57,785 nt of DNA from Mesorhizobium sp. Its GTDB lineage: Bacteria > Pseudomonadota > Alphaproteobacteria > Rhizobiales > Rhizobiaceae. A program made the position numbers and the translations under genes. Where the stretch lies: the NCBI RefSeq assembly GCF_024509055.1, contig NZ_JANINM010000096.1, forward strand, positions 1 to 57,785, given 5' to 3'. The notes under the pieces are model-generated. The model did no database searches and was not told the origin of the DNA. It saw nothing but the letters and a program-made list of their open reading frames with translations. Shown piece by piece: positions 8,890 through 20,102 of the stretch; position 1 is the stretch's first letter, and the number at the start of each line of letters is the position of its first letter.

Positions 8890-10846
<1,957 letters not shown>

Positions 10847-10859
10847 CATCGCTCCTCCC

Positions 10860-10947
10860 AAAGCGTGTCGCGTTTCAGGCGGTTAAGCCTGTTATCGCAT
10901 AGGTCGTTGTCCCAAAGCCGGCGCACCATTCTGGGGCATCCGATAAG
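10860..10947 (+). repeat. RIME-like intergenic repeat, degenerate copy
   Basis: It shares AAAGCG, GTCGCGTTT, GTCGTTGTCCCAAA and GCGCAC with the copy at 8787-8889, in the same order and orientation. The right arm of the first palindrome is missing and the second palindrome is eroded. It sits in the divergent promoter region between acsA and the AsmA-like gene, so its palindromes may form structures near either promoter. Confidence 0.65.
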
Positions 10948-11090
10948 GTGGACCGCTTATGCATGTTGCAGCGCAGCATAGCAAGATTTTGTTCGCGCGG
11001 CCATTGCCGGGCCATAAAGACTTGAAAAGCGTCAGCGCTCGGTTACACCCGTCGGGCAATTTTGTCGGCAATGGAAGCATACGGGGCGAG

Positions 11091-12968
11091 ATGCGATCAT
11101 CTATGATCCGACGTGGGGTGTGGGCGGTCGGCGTTGCCGTGCTTGTCCTTGCGCTCGCCGTCGCCGCCCTGCCGCTGATTGCCTCGACGCGCATCGTGCG
11201 CGACCGCATCGCGTGGGAGCTGAGCGCCTGGAGCGGATTCCGGGTCACTATCGACGGCTCGCCGCGCATCGAGGTCTGGCCGAAATTCCAGGCGATCTTG
11301 AGCGACGTGACGCTGTCGCAATGGACAGAGACCGATGCGCCGCCGGTGATCGTGGCCGACCGCGTGGAGGTCGATCTTTCCGCCATGGCCGCCCTGCGGG
11401 GCGACGTGGCGTTTTCGACGGCAAGGCTGGTGCGGCCGACGATCCGGGTGGAGCGGACGGCGAGCGGCTTCTACCTGCCGCCGCTGCCGAGCGGCGGCCG
11501 CATCGCGCGCTCGATCGACACCGCGCGCGTCGTGGTCGGCGCGAACCCGCAAAAGCCCGATCTCGGCAAGTTGCCATCCGATCCGTTCGGCGTGGTCGAA
11601 TTCCGGGACGGCCGTGTCATCACCTCGGCGGGTGGCAAGGACACCGAGATCCTGAGCAGCCTGAGCGGCCAGGTGAACTGGGCGGCGATGAACAGCGACG
11701 CATCGCTGACGGCAACGGGGATATGGCGCGGAGAGAGCGTCCAGGTGGATTTTTCCTCGGCCAGGCCGCTGGTGCTGTTTGCCGGAGGGGGCGCGCCCGT
11801 CACGCTTTCGTTCAAGGCGGCCCCGGCGACTTTCTCCTTCGATGGCGTCGCCTCGATGTCGGACAATGCCTATTTCGACGGCCAGGCGAAATTCGCGGCG
11901 CCCTCGCTTCGGCGCGTCCTGGAATGGTCACAGGCGGGTATCGCTCCGGGAGCCGCAATCGGCTCGGTCTCGGTCTCCAGCAAGGTGACGGCTTCGGCAG
12001 GCCGGGCGAAGTTCGAGAACACCACCGTTGCGCTAGACAACAACCCAGGCATGGGCGCGCTTGATTTCTCCTTCGCTGAAGCGCGGCCCGTCATCGCTGG
12101 CACGCTCGCCTTCGACACGCTGGACCTCCGATCCTTCCTGTCCGCGTTCACTCCGATCGCGCCCACCGGCCAGGCAGGCCCCGGCGAGATCGACACCAGC
12201 TTCGCCGACCGGATCAACCTCGATCTGAGGCTCTCGGCCGCGCACGCAACGGCCGGACCGGTCCAGCTTGCGGACGTCGCCGCGACCGCGCAGGTCAAGA
12301 ACGGCCTCGCCGTCTTCGACATATCCGATGCGTCGGCCTTCGGCGGCAATGTCCAGAGCAGCCTGCGCTTCGACCGCAAGCCGGAAGGCACGCAGGTCGA
12401 GATGCGGCTGCTGGCGTCCGACGTCGACACCGGCGCCTTCGCCACTGCCGCTGGCATGACCCGGCTGGTGCCGGCCGGCACCGGAACCGTCTCGGTCATC
12501 CTCAAGGGACCAGGCAAGGCCTGGGATTCGATCTTCGAAAATGCCGATGGATCGTTCTCGGCGACGTTCGGACCGGGTTCGCTGAACGGGCTCAACCTGC
12601 CCGCCTTCCTCAAGCACAACGAGCAGGGCGGCTTTTTCGCGCTCGACGATGTCGCCGACGGCTCGCTGCCGATCGACGGCGCGGAGATCAAGGCGAGCAT
12701 CTCGAAAGGCGTGGCGCGGCTGGACAAGGCCGAGGTCAATTCGCAGAAGTACAAGATCTGGCTTTCCGGCATTGCCTCCTATACCGGGCGTGGATTGGCG
12801 CTCTCCGGCGGCATCGTCCCGACGGGCCAGCCTCCAGCGCAGCCGCAGGCCAACGGCCAGACGGCCAATCCGCCCCCTCAAGCCCCCAATCAGTCGCTGT
12901 TCTTCGTCGGTGGCAACTGGAGCTCGCCGTTCATCTCGCCGATCAGCCGCGGCGTTTCGGGCCAGTAG
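11091..12968 (+). CDS. AsmA family protein
   Basis: A 625-residue protein with one N-terminal membrane segment (about residues 8-28: AVGVAVLVLALAVAALPL), then a long periplasmic beta-rich region and a Pro/Gln/Asn-rich tail (about 580-610). The AsmA pattern is visible after the anchor (FRVTIDGSPRIEVWPKFQAI, about 46-65) and in the C-terminal segment (FSATFGPGSLNGLNLPAFL, about 480-498). AsmA-like proteins are bridge-type proteins implicated in lipid transport or outer-membrane homeostasis. The ATG at 11091 follows ACGGGGCGAG; ATG 11103 is an alternative without SD. It is divergent from acsA and convergent with the pot genes. The exact substrate is unknown. Confidence 0.8.
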   Translation: MRSSMIRRGVWAVGVAVLVLALAVAALPLIASTRIVRDRIAWELSAWSGFRVTIDGSPRIEVWPKFQAILSDVTLSQWTETDAPPVIVADRVEVDLSAMAALRGDVAFSTARLVRPTIRVERTASGFYLPPLPSGGRIARSIDTARVVVGANPQKPDLGKLPSDPFGVVEFRDGRVITSAGGKDTEILSSLSGQVNWAAMNSDASLTATGIWRGESVQVDFSSARPLVLFAGGGAPVTLSFKAAPATFSFDGVASMSDNAYFDGQAKFAAPSLRRVLEWSQAGIAPGAAIGSVSVSSKVTASAGRAKFENTTVALDNNPGMGALDFSFAEARPVIAGTLAFDTLDLRSFLSAFTPIAPTGQAGPGEIDTSFADRINLDLRLSAAHATAGPVQLADVAATAQVKNGLAVFDISDASAFGGNVQSSLRFDRKPEGTQVEMRLLASDVDTGAFATAAGMTRLVPAGTGTVSVILKGPGKAWDSIFENADGSFSATFGPGSLNGLNLPAFLKHNEQGGFFALDDVADGSLPIDGAEIKASISKGVARLDKAEVNSQKYKIWLSGIASYTGRGLALSGGIVPTGQPPAQPQANGQTANPPPQAPNQSLFFVGGNWSSPFISPISRGVSGQ

Positions 12969-12976
12969 CAAACGAA

Positions 12977-13002
12977 AGGCCCGTTCCCTGCCGAACGGGC
13001 CT
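12977..13002 (-). terminator. Terminator between the AsmA-like gene and the pot operon
   Basis: The stem AGGCCCGTTC/GAACGGGCCT (10 base pairs) has a CCTGCC loop. On the minus strand it is followed by TTTCGTTT, so it best serves the leftward pot operon. It starts nine bases after the stop of the plus-strand AsmA-like gene and may act on both. Confidence 0.7.
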
Positions 13003-13014
13003 ATGCCGGTCCCT

Positions 13015-13833
13015 CTATCCGCGCTGGGCGGCCTGCTCGTCGCGCTGACGCTGCACCTCGCGGCGCTTGTTGGCGATCGAGGCAATGATGACGCCGACCG
13101 CGACCACCGCGATCAGGATGGTGCAGGCGGCGTTGATCTCAGGCGTCACGCCGAGGCGGACCTGGCTGTAGATCTTCATCGGCAGCGTCGTGGCGCCCGG
13201 ACCCGACGTGAAGGAAGCGATGACCAGATCGTCGAGCGACAGCGTGAAGGCCAGCATCCAGCCCGAGATGATCGCCGGCAGGATGACCGGCAAGGTGATC
13301 TGGAAGAAGGTCTTCACCGGCGGCGCGCCGAGATCCATCGCCGCCTCCTCCAGCGAGCGGTCGAACGACACCAGCCGCGACTGCACGACGACGGCGACGA
13401 AGCACATGGTGAAGGTGATGTGGGCGAGCGTGACCGTCAGGAAGCCACGGTCGAGTCCTACGGCGACGAAGAGCAGCAGCAGCGACAGGCCGGTGATGAC
13501 TTCCGGCATGACCAGCGGCGCGAAGACCATGCCCGAGAACAGCACCCTGCCCCTGAAGCGCGTGTAGCGCGTCAAGGTTATGGCGGCCAGCGTGCCGAGC
13601 ACGGTCGCCACCGTGGCGGAGATCACGCCGACACGCGCCGTCACCCAGGTCGCGTCCATCAGGCCCTGATTGTGGAAAAGCGAGACATACCACTTGGTCG
13701 AGAAGCCGCCCCAAACGGTGACGAGCTTCGATTCGTTGAAGGAGAAGATGATGAGGAGGACGATCGGCAGGTAGAGGAAAGCAAAGCCAAGCACGATCGA
13801 GGTGATGTTGAAGCGGCTCCAGGTCGAGTTCAT
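13015..13833 (-). CDS. potI: Putrescine/polyamine ABC transporter permease PotI
   Basis: A 272-residue inner-membrane permease with six likely membrane segments. The EAA loop that contacts the ATPase is EEAAMDLGAPPVKTFFQITLP. It pairs with PotH to form the channel. The start ATG 13833 overlaps the potH stop in ATGA, indicating translational coupling. A longer frame upstream reads through potH and is not conserved. It is the last gene of the leftward set; a terminator follows at 12977-13002. The substrate class comes from the whole operon and from the polyamine catabolic genes at 23552-26281. Confidence 0.92.
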   Translation of the reverse strand: MNSTWSRFNITSIVLGFAFLYLPIVLLIIFSFNESKLVTVWGGFSTKWYVSLFHNQGLMDATWVTARVGVISATVATVLGTLAAITLTRYTRFRGRVLFSGMVFAPLVMPEVITGLSLLLLFVAVGLDRGFLTVTLAHITFTMCFVAVVVQSRLVSFDRSLEEAAMDLGAPPVKTFFQITLPVILPAIISGWMLAFTLSLDDLVIASFTSGPGATTLPMKIYSQVRLGVTPEINAACTILIAVVAVGVIIASIANKRREVQRQRDEQAAQRG

Positions 13834-14795
13834 TTGCCTTGCTCCTGGGCACGCGCCTGGGCCTGCTGGAAGAACATGATCGGAACGGTCAGCACCAGCA
13901 GCAGGATGACGGCCACCGCCGACGATACCGGCCAGTCGCGGTTGGAGAAGAACTCGTTCCACAGCGTCTTGCCGATCATCAGCGTCTGCGAGCCGCCGAG
14001 GAGATCCGGAATGACGAACTCGCCAACGACCGGGATGAACACCAGCAGGCAGCCGGCGATGACGCCGGGCAGCGACAGCGGGAAGGTGATCTTCCAGAAG
14101 GCGCCGGTGGGCGGGCAGCCGAGATCCTGCGCCGCCTCGATCAGCGAGTAGTCCATCTTCTCAAGCGAGGAGTAGAGCGGCAACACCATGAAGGGCAGGT
14201 AAGAGTAGACGATGCCGATGAAGATGGCGGTGTAGGTGTTGAGGATCACGAGCGGCTCGCTGATGATGTGCAGCGACAAAAGCAGCTGATTGAGCAGCCC
14301 TTCAGGCTTCAGGATGCCGATCCACGCATAGACGCGGATCAGGAACGAAGTCCAGAACGGCAGGATCACCAGCATCAACAGTGTCGGGCGGATCGTCGCC
14401 GGGGCGCGGGCCATGCCGTAGGCGATCGGATAGCCGACGATCAGCGTCAGCACCGTCGAGATCGCCGCGATGACCAGGCTCGTCACATAGGCGTTGAAGT
14501 AAAGGGCGTCCTGCGTCAGCCAGGTGTAGTTGTCGAAGCTCAATTTCTTGAACTGACCTATAAAGCCCGACCAGCCATCGGCGAAATCCATCACCGGCGT
14601 ATAGGGCGGCATCGAGATCGCCGACTGCGACAGCGATATCTTGAAGACGATGATGAACGGAATGAGGAAGAAGAACAGCAGCCAGAGATAGGGGATAATG
14701 ATGACGAGGCGGTCAATGACACCCTTCGCCAGCCTCGCCGGCAACGCGGCGGTGGTTTCGGTCGATGGGGAGACGGCGGCGGCGATGTCGGTCAT
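13830..14795 (-). CDS. potH: Putrescine/polyamine ABC transporter permease PotH
   Basis: A 321-residue permease with a hydrophilic N-terminal arm of about 28 residues, then membrane segments starting with LVIIIPYLWLLFFFLIPFII. The EAA loop is IEAAQDLGCPPTGAFWKITFP. The N-terminal domain and length match PotH rather than PotB. It ends in the ATGA overlap with potI and starts nine bases after the stop of potG, so all three are co-translated in the order G-H-I. Confidence 0.93.
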   Translation of the reverse strand: MTDIAAAVSPSTETTAALPARLAKGVIDRLVIIIPYLWLLFFFLIPFIIVFKISLSQSAISMPPYTPVMDFADGWSGFIGQFKKLSFDNYTWLTQDALYFNAYVTSLVIAAISTVLTLIVGYPIAYGMARAPATIRPTLLMLVILPFWTSFLIRVYAWIGILKPEGLLNQLLLSLHIISEPLVILNTYTAIFIGIVYSYLPFMVLPLYSSLEKMDYSLIEAAQDLGCPPTGAFWKITFPLSLPGVIAGCLLVFIPVVGEFVIPDLLGGSQTLMIGKTLWNEFFSNRDWPVSSAVAVILLLVLTVPIMFFQQAQARAQEQGK

Positions 14796-14804
14796 GGCCC
14801 CCTC

Positions 14805-15944
14805 CTACCTTGTCAGCACGACGCCGGCATCGGGCCGGAACGAAACCCAGGCGCGGTCGTTCCAGGTCAGCGGGTCCTCGGAGACGCGCGCCGCGTTCAG
14901 CGCGCTCGCCCGCACGATCTGTCCGTCATCGAGCTTGACGTGATAGACGGTCATGTCGCCGAGATAGGCAACATCGTACACCTCGCCTTCCAGCGCGTTG
15001 ACGGCATCGGCAGGCTTCTTCGAGGTAACCCTGATTTTCTCCGGCCTGATCGCAAAGACGATGTTGGCACCGGCCGCGGCGTCGCCGCCATTGTCGACGA
15101 CGATCTGCGCACCGGTCGCGCCGGTGATGCGCGTGGTGCTCGCGGAGCGCTCGGCGACCTTGCCCTCGAACATGTTCACGTTGCCGACGAAGTGCGCCAC
15201 GAAGCGCGAAGTCGGCGCCTCGTACACCTCGGCAGGCGTGGCGACCTGCATCACCTCGCCCTTGTCCATGATGGCGATGCGGTCGGCCATGGTCATGGCC
15301 TCTTCCTGGTCGTGTGTGACGACGACGAAGGTGAGGCCCAGTTCCTGCTGAAGGTCCATCAGTTCGAATTGGGTCTCCTCGCGCAGCTTCTTGTCGAGCG
15401 CGCCGAGCGGCTCGTCCAGAAGCAGCACCTTCGGCCGCTTGGCGACCGAGCGGGCAAGCGCGACGCGCTGGCGCTGGCCGCCCGAAAGCTGGTGCGGCTT
15501 GCGCTTGGCGAACTGCTCGAGCTTGACCAGCTTCAGCATCTCGGCGACGCGCTTTTCGATGTCCTGCGCGGGCATGCCTTCCTGCTTGAGGCCGAAGGCG
15601 ATGTTCTTCTCCACGGTCATGTGCGGGAACAGCGCATAGGACTGGAACATCATGTTGACTGGCCGTCGGTAGGGCGGGATGCCGCGCAGATCCTGGCCGT
15701 CGAGCAGGATGCGGCCCGAGGTCGGCTCCTCGAAACCGGCAAGCATCCTGAGCAGCGTCGATTTTCCGCAGCCGGAGGCGCCGAGCAGGGCGAAGAACTC
15801 GCGCTCGAAGATGGTCAGCGACAGATTGTTCACGGCGGTGAAGTCACCGAAATTCTTGGTGACCTTGTCGAACTGGATATACGGCTTGGCGTTCGGATCA
15901 CTCCACGGCGCGAAATCCCTGCGGATGCTGCCAAGCGATTTCAT
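14805..15944 (-). CDS. potG: Putrescine/polyamine ABC transporter ATPase PotG
   Basis: A 379-residue ATPase that powers the PotHI permease. Walker A is GASGCGKST (55-63), the signature is LSGGQRQRVALAR (153-165) and Walker B is LLLDEP (174-179), followed by the H-loop THDQEEAM. The C-terminal third (about 290-379) is a TOBE-type regulatory domain. It lies 177 bases downstream of potF with a strong hairpin in between (16083-16112), which suggests less transcript for G, H and I than for the binding protein. Confidence 0.94.
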   Translation of the reverse strand: MKSLGSIRRDFAPWSDPNAKPYIQFDKVTKNFGDFTAVNNLSLTIFEREFFALLGASGCGKSTLLRMLAGFEEPTSGRILLDGQDLRGIPPYRRPVNMMFQSYALFPHMTVEKNIAFGLKQEGMPAQDIEKRVAEMLKLVKLEQFAKRKPHQLSGGQRQRVALARSVAKRPKVLLLDEPLGALDKKLREETQFELMDLQQELGLTFVVVTHDQEEAMTMADRIAIMDKGEVMQVATPAEVYEAPTSRFVAHFVGNVNMFEGKVAERSASTTRITGATGAQIVVDNGGDAAAGANIVFAIRPEKIRVTSKKPADAVNALEGEVYDVAYLGDMTVYHVKLDDGQIVRASALNAARVSEDPLTWNDRAWVSFRPDAGVVLTR

Positions 15945-16082
15945 ATCCCCACTCCCATTGTCTTAAAGTGCCGTTCGCGCGGTCCGTCGTCTCGAGCAAG
16001 CGCGGACCTGTTCTACCAGCTTGTTGTGACGCAATTCCCGGCGGAAAACCGCCGTGCTTTTCCTGGAATTGACTAAAGAAAT

Positions 16083-16112
16083 GTGACCCCGGCAGTTTGC
16101 TGCCGGGGTCAC
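16083..16112 (-). terminator. Strong hairpin between potF and potG (attenuating terminator)
   Basis: A perfect 13-base-pair stem GTGACCCCGGCAG/CTGCCGGGGTCAC with loop TTTG. Downstream on the minus strand the sequence is ATTTCTTT, a moderate U-tract. It starts nine bases past the potF stop and 138 bases before potG. A partial terminator or 3'-end stabiliser here would give excess binding protein over membrane components, as is common in ABC importers. Confidence 0.75.
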
Positions 16113-16121
16113 CCGCGACTG

Positions 16122-17219
16122 TTACTGACCGGTGACGATCTTCGTCCAGGTGCGTGTGATGACGCGCTGGGTCTTCGGATCGTATGGCTGCACCGTATAG
16201 AGCTTCTTGAGCGTCTCGGCGTCGGGATAGACCGAGGTGTCTTCCAGGATCGCCTTGTCGACGAATTGCTGAGAAGCCTTGTTGCCGTTGGCGTAGAGCA
16301 CGTAGTTCGACGACTTGGCGATCACTTCCGGCTTCATCATGTAGTTGAGGAATTCATGCGCCTCGGCGACATGTTTTGCATCGGCGGGGATCGCCATCTG
16401 ATCGAACCACATCTGGGCGCCTTCCTTCGGAACCGAGTAGCCGATCTCGACCCCTTGCTTGGCGTCATGGGCGCGGTTGCGGGCCTGGAATACGTCGCCG
16501 GACCAGCCGATCGCCATGCAGATATCGCCATTGGCGAGCGCATTGATATACTCGGAGGAGTGGAACTTGCGGATGTAGGGACGGACCTTGAGCAGTGCTT
16601 CCTCGGCCTTCGAGATATCATCCTGCGAGGTGCTGTTCGGATCGAGGCCCAGATATTTCAGCGCCGCGGGAATGACGTCGGCCGGCGAGTCCAGAACGTA
16701 GACGCCGCAGTCCTTCAGCTTGGCCAGCTTGTCAGGATTGAAGAACACGTCCCAGCTGTCGATCTTGTCGGTACCGAGCGCGGCCTGCACCTTCTTGACG
16801 TTGTAGCCGAGCCCGACCGTGCCCCACATGTAGTTGACTGAATATTCGTTGCCGGGATCGTATTTGCCGGTGCGCTCGGTAATGACGTCCCACATGTTGG
16901 AGATATTGGGCAGCTTCGACTTGTCGAGCTTCTGGAACACGCCGGCCTGGATCTGGCGCGCCAGGAAGTTGGCGCTCGGCACCACGACGTCGTAGCCACT
17001 GCCGCCCGCAAGCAGCTTCGTCTCGAGAATCTCGTTGGAATCGAAAGTATCGTAGACGACCTTGATGCCGGTCTGCTTGGTGAAGTCGTCGATGATCGAA
17101 CTGTCGATATAGTCCGACCAGTTATAAACATTGATGACGCGATCCTCGGCGTGGCCGCCGATGGTAAAAAGCGTCAGAAATACCGAGGTTGCCGAAAGCC
17201 AAAGCGCTTTGCGGATCAT
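16122..17219 (-). CDS. potF: Putrescine/polyamine-binding periplasmic protein PotF
   Basis: A 365-residue secreted binding protein. A signal peptide covers about residues 1-24 (ending GGHAED). The mature start VINVYNWSDYID is the classic PotD/PotF opening, in which the Trp and Ser/Asp contact polyamine. Further family blocks are MWGTVGLGYN and the ligand-site region ICMAIGWSGD. ATG 17219 has GGAG eight to ten bases upstream; a longer start ten codons earlier spans this SD and is rejected. It is first in the leftward operon potF-(hairpin)-potG-potH-potI. PotF-type proteins prefer putrescine, PotD-type spermidine; this one looks PotF-like. Confidence 0.93.
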   Translation of the reverse strand: MIRKALWLSATSVFLTLFTIGGHAEDRVINVYNWSDYIDSSIIDDFTKQTGIKVVYDTFDSNEILETKLLAGGSGYDVVVPSANFLARQIQAGVFQKLDKSKLPNISNMWDVITERTGKYDPGNEYSVNYMWGTVGLGYNVKKVQAALGTDKIDSWDVFFNPDKLAKLKDCGVYVLDSPADVIPAALKYLGLDPNSTSQDDISKAEEALLKVRPYIRKFHSSEYINALANGDICMAIGWSGDVFQARNRAHDAKQGVEIGYSVPKEGAQMWFDQMAIPADAKHVAEAHEFLNYMMKPEVIAKSSNYVLYANGNKASQQFVDKAILEDTSVYPDAETLKKLYTVQPYDPKTQRVITRTWTKIVTGQ

Positions 17220-17557
17220 GCTTCTCTCCTTTGATGAATGTTCCCCCACCGCCCGCGGCGATATGGGCGCGGGGCGGCGTTCGTTTCAGATTATTGAGCT
17301 TTACTGGAAGCGACAAGCGTGAACTGCCGGCAATGCGCCGGACCGTCGTGCGATGGTTGCAGGCGCTTCGCCATCTCCGGGGAGGTCCCGGAATGGCGGC
17401 AACGGCATTCGCCGCGGCATAAGAAGAAATACGACAGTGTTGTCCGGTCCCGACCAGACCGGCGAATAAACTTGGCAAGACACGCCTGTCTTGTTGTTGC
17501 AATGGCCTCAGCCTGCCCGGCCAGCAACGCGGTTGTCAATGGGGAGGGGCGTTACAA
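17220..17557. other. Intergenic region upstream of potF
   Basis: About 340 bases between the potF start and the EamA gene stop, both leftward. It should contain the pot promoter. I see GC-rich palindromic patches (for example around 17330-17345 and 17440-17465) but no clear -35/-10 pair, riboswitch or gene. An apparent plus-strand frame starting at 17319 runs antisense through the EamA gene and is not believed. Confidence 0.4.
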
Positions 17558-18508
17558 TCAATTGGGAGACGGCAGGCCGGTGACGCCGGGCCGCGCCGGC
17601 CGCGTCTGGCGTTTGAACTCGAAGCCGATATGGACCAGCAGCGCCGTGACGACGACCGCGCCGCCGATGATGGTGCGCACCGACGGCACTTCTGAATGGA
17701 CCAGCCAGACCCAGATCGGGCCAAGGATCGGCTCGAAAGTGCCGAGCAGCGCGGCGATCGCCGCGGGCACCAGCCGCGCGCCCATGGCGAAGAAGGCGAG
17801 ACCGACGCCGAGGTTTATCACGCCGAAGGCGAAGAGGAATCCCATGTCACGGCCGGAGACCGCGAACTCCGATGCCTGTGATGCAGCGAACACACAGGCA
17901 AGCAAGGCGGCGAGACAGTTGGCCGGAACCATGCGCACATGGGCGAAACGCCGGGTGATGACGGTCGCGAACGAAAACATCACCGCGATCAACAGCGCGA
18001 GGCCGTCGCCGATCGGAGAGACGGCGCCGCCGAGGGATTCCGAGACCATGATGGCGACACCCGCGATGACGGCGGCAATGGCGACCCATGTGCCCGGGCT
18101 GACGCGTTCGCGAAACAGCACCCAGGCAAGCAAGGCCGCCAGCAACGGCACGCCGGCCTGCATCAGGAGGATGTTGGCGACCGTGGTGTAGGAGAGCGCC
18201 ACCACGAAGCTCGTCGAGGCCGTGGCAAAGCAGATTGCGACGCCAAGGCCGGGCAAGCCCATGTCACGGAACAGTTTCCAGGTGCCGCGCCAGCCGTCGC
18301 GCCAGAGCATGAAGGCGATGAGAAAGGCCACCGCCCAGAGCGAGCGCCAGAACACGACGGTCCAGTTGTCGCCGACATGGATGAAGCGGGCGATGGTGCC
18401 GCCAAAGCTCCACATCAGCGCCGACAGGAAGACCAGCAGCATGCCGATCCGCTCCTCGCGCGGCGAGACTGTGGGCAAGGCGACGCGAGGCGAGGCGGTA
18501 TCGGTCAT
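17558..18508 (-). CDS. EamA/DMT-family transporter
   Basis: A 316-residue inner-membrane protein with about ten hydrophobic segments arranged as two EamA repeats (about 20-150 and 160-295), the architecture of drug/metabolite transporters such as RhaT or YdcZ-like exporters. The first repeat opens with LLVFLSALMWSFGGTIARF; the second contains FEPILGPIWVWL. The substrate cannot be read from sequence. ATG 18508 begins just before the first conserved block; no strong SD is visible and the frame stays open to 18631, so the start is uncertain. It is the same direction as pot but 338 bases away, so probably separately transcribed. Confidence 0.82.
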   Translation of the reverse strand: MTDTASPRVALPTVSPREERIGMLLVFLSALMWSFGGTIARFIHVGDNWTVVFWRSLWAVAFLIAFMLWRDGWRGTWKLFRDMGLPGLGVAICFATASTSFVVALSYTTVANILLMQAGVPLLAALLAWVLFRERVSPGTWVAIAAVIAGVAIMVSESLGGAVSPIGDGLALLIAVMFSFATVITRRFAHVRMVPANCLAALLACVFAASQASEFAVSGRDMGFLFAFGVINLGVGLAFFAMGARLVPAAIAALLGTFEPILGPIWVWLVHSEVPSVRTIIGGAVVVTALLVHIGFEFKRQTRPARPGVTGLPSPN

Positions 18509-18653
18509 GGACACGACTGTCAGCGAGTTGCGGGCGGTACGATGCACCAAGGACGACAAGACTATGTCCCATTCGCGTAGCGCAAAGACGAAAACGAGGC
18601 GTGATCCAGCAGTCGCTGAAATATGGGACAAAAGCCGCTGGGGGGCCCCGGAC

Positions 18654-20102
18654 CTAGCCCTGGAAATCGAAGGCGCTGAGACCCGTCACCATCTCGTCGA
18701 GGCCTAGCGGGCGCGTCACCGGCGGCTCGGCGCGAGCCAGGCAGCCGGCGCGCTCGCAGAGCCTGCAGGCGGGGCCGACTGGCGTGGCGAACACGGGACC
18801 CGCCCCCGCCTTGCCAGCGGCGACCGTCGGCAACGCCGCGCCGTAGACAATCTCGTCGCGAAAGCCGATGTCGCAGCCAAGCAGCAAGGCCGTGCGCCGC
18901 GGCCGTTCGGAGAAGGCGCCCTGCGGGCCTTCCAGGGTGCGGGCGATGCAGAGGAATTCGGCCCCGTCGGGCATCTCAACGGCCTCGACAAGGATTTGCG
19001 CCGGTTGCGAGAAGGCAGCATGGACCGCGAGTTTCGGACAGCCGCCGCCGAACCGGCTTTGCGGATAGCCCAGGCTGCCCGCCTTGCGGAAGCGGTTGCC
19101 GGCATTGTCGACCTCCAGCATGAAGAAGGGCACCCCGGATGCGCCCGGTCGCTGCAGCATGGTCAGCCGGTTCGCAGCCTGTTCGAAGGAGACGCCGAAG
19201 CGGGAGCGCAGGACATCGATGTCGTAGCGGGCGCGCACGGCCGCGGCATGGAAAGCCTGATAGGGCATCATCAGCGCGTGCGCGGCATAGCGGCCGAGCT
19301 CGAAGCGGGCGAGCCGGCGCGCCTCATCGGTACCGAGCTTCAGCGCCTCAATCTCGGCGGCCACGGCCACCGTCATGCGGATCAGGCTCGCCTCCATCGC
19401 GATCTCGCGCAGTTGATCGAAGGGCGATAGCCGCTCGGACAGGAACAGGCGCTGCGAGTGGCGATCGTAGCGGCGGCGCCAGTTCGGCATGGTAGCGACC
19501 GGCAGCACCTTGATGACGATGCCATGCTCGCGCCTCAGCCAGGCCTTCAGCGCGCCGAACAGATCATCGCCAGGATCGAGCACCGAGATGAAAGCCTCGG
19601 CCTCCTCTTCCAGCGATGCGAAGTGGTTCGCCCGGCGCTCGAAGGTCTCGTGCACCTCATCTATGGGCAGCCGCGCGCCGGACAAAGCTGTCGCCCTGCC
19701 CTCACGCGCCAGCAGCTCGTTGAGGTCCGACAGCCGCTCGGCCTGCTCGCGATAGGCGCGAAACAGTTTTACCATCGCGGCCGAGGCATTCGGAGCAATC
19801 TCCGCAAGATCGATAAGCTCCTGATCTCCCGGCAGTTCGGCGCTGAGCAGCGGATCGCCGAACACCTCTTTCAGGGCCGCGATCGACCCCTTCGTCTCGC
19901 CCTGCAGCTCGTGCGGGTCGACCTTGTAGACGGACGCAAGCTTCAGGATCAGCTGCACCGTGATCGGCCGCTGGTTACGCTCGATGAGGTTGAGATAGGA
20001 GGGCGAGATGCCCAGCCCTTCGGCCATCGCCGTCTGGGTCAGGCCCTTGGCGTTGCGAAGCCGTCTAATACGCGGCCCCGCGAAGATCTTCTGGTCGGCC
20101 AC
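18654..20102 (-). CDS. ScfR/RamB-type short-chain fatty acyl-CoA regulator
   Basis: A 482-residue transcription factor. The N-terminus has an XRE-type helix-turn-helix (about 9-65, with LTQTAMAEGLGISPSYLNLI). The middle is an ImmA/IrrE-like M78 region, and the C-terminal about 150 residues have a Cys cluster (CRLCERAGC) typical of the ScfR family (DUF2083). Members such as RamB of Corynebacterium control acetate and glyoxylate-cycle genes. It is divergent from isocitrate lyase with 249 bases between, which strongly suggests it controls that gene. GTG 20102 follows AAGGA by seven bases and gives the family N-terminus. The frame remains open far upstream, antisense to aceA, which I reject. Confidence 0.9.
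   Translation of the reverse strand: MADQKIFAGPRIRRLRNAKGLTQTAMAEGLGISPSYLNLIERNQRPITVQLILKLASVYKVDPHELQGETKGSIAALKEVFGDPLLSAELPGDQELIDLAEIAPNASAAMVKLFRAYREQAERLSDLNELLAREGRATALSGARLPIDEVHETFERRANHFASLEEEAEAFISVLDPGDDLFGALKAWLRREHGIVIKVLPVATMPNWRRRYDRHSQRLFLSERLSPFDQLREIAMEASLIRMTVAVAAEIEALKLGTDEARRLARFELGRYAAHALMMPYQAFHAAAVRARYDIDVLRSRFGVSFEQAANRLTMLQRPGASGVPFFMLEVDNAGNRFRKAGSLGYPQSRFGGGCPKLAVHAAFSQPAQILVEAVEMPDGAEFLCIARTLEGPQGAFSERPRRTALLLGCDIGFRDEIVYGAALPTVAAGKAGAGPVFATPVGPACRLCERAGCLARAEPPVTRPLGLDEMVTGLSAFDFQG

Noticed and set aside
13839..16076. 745-codon plus-strand frame opposite potG, potH and intergenic DNA
   Set aside because: It spans several well-supported minus-strand genes and the potF-potG hairpin region and encodes low-complexity Arg/Gln/Asp-rich sequence.
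17319..18191. 290-codon plus-strand frame starting upstream of and crossing the EamA gene
   Set aside because: It is antisense to a ten-helix transporter, and its composition is Ala/Thr/Arg-rich without hydrophobic structure of its own.
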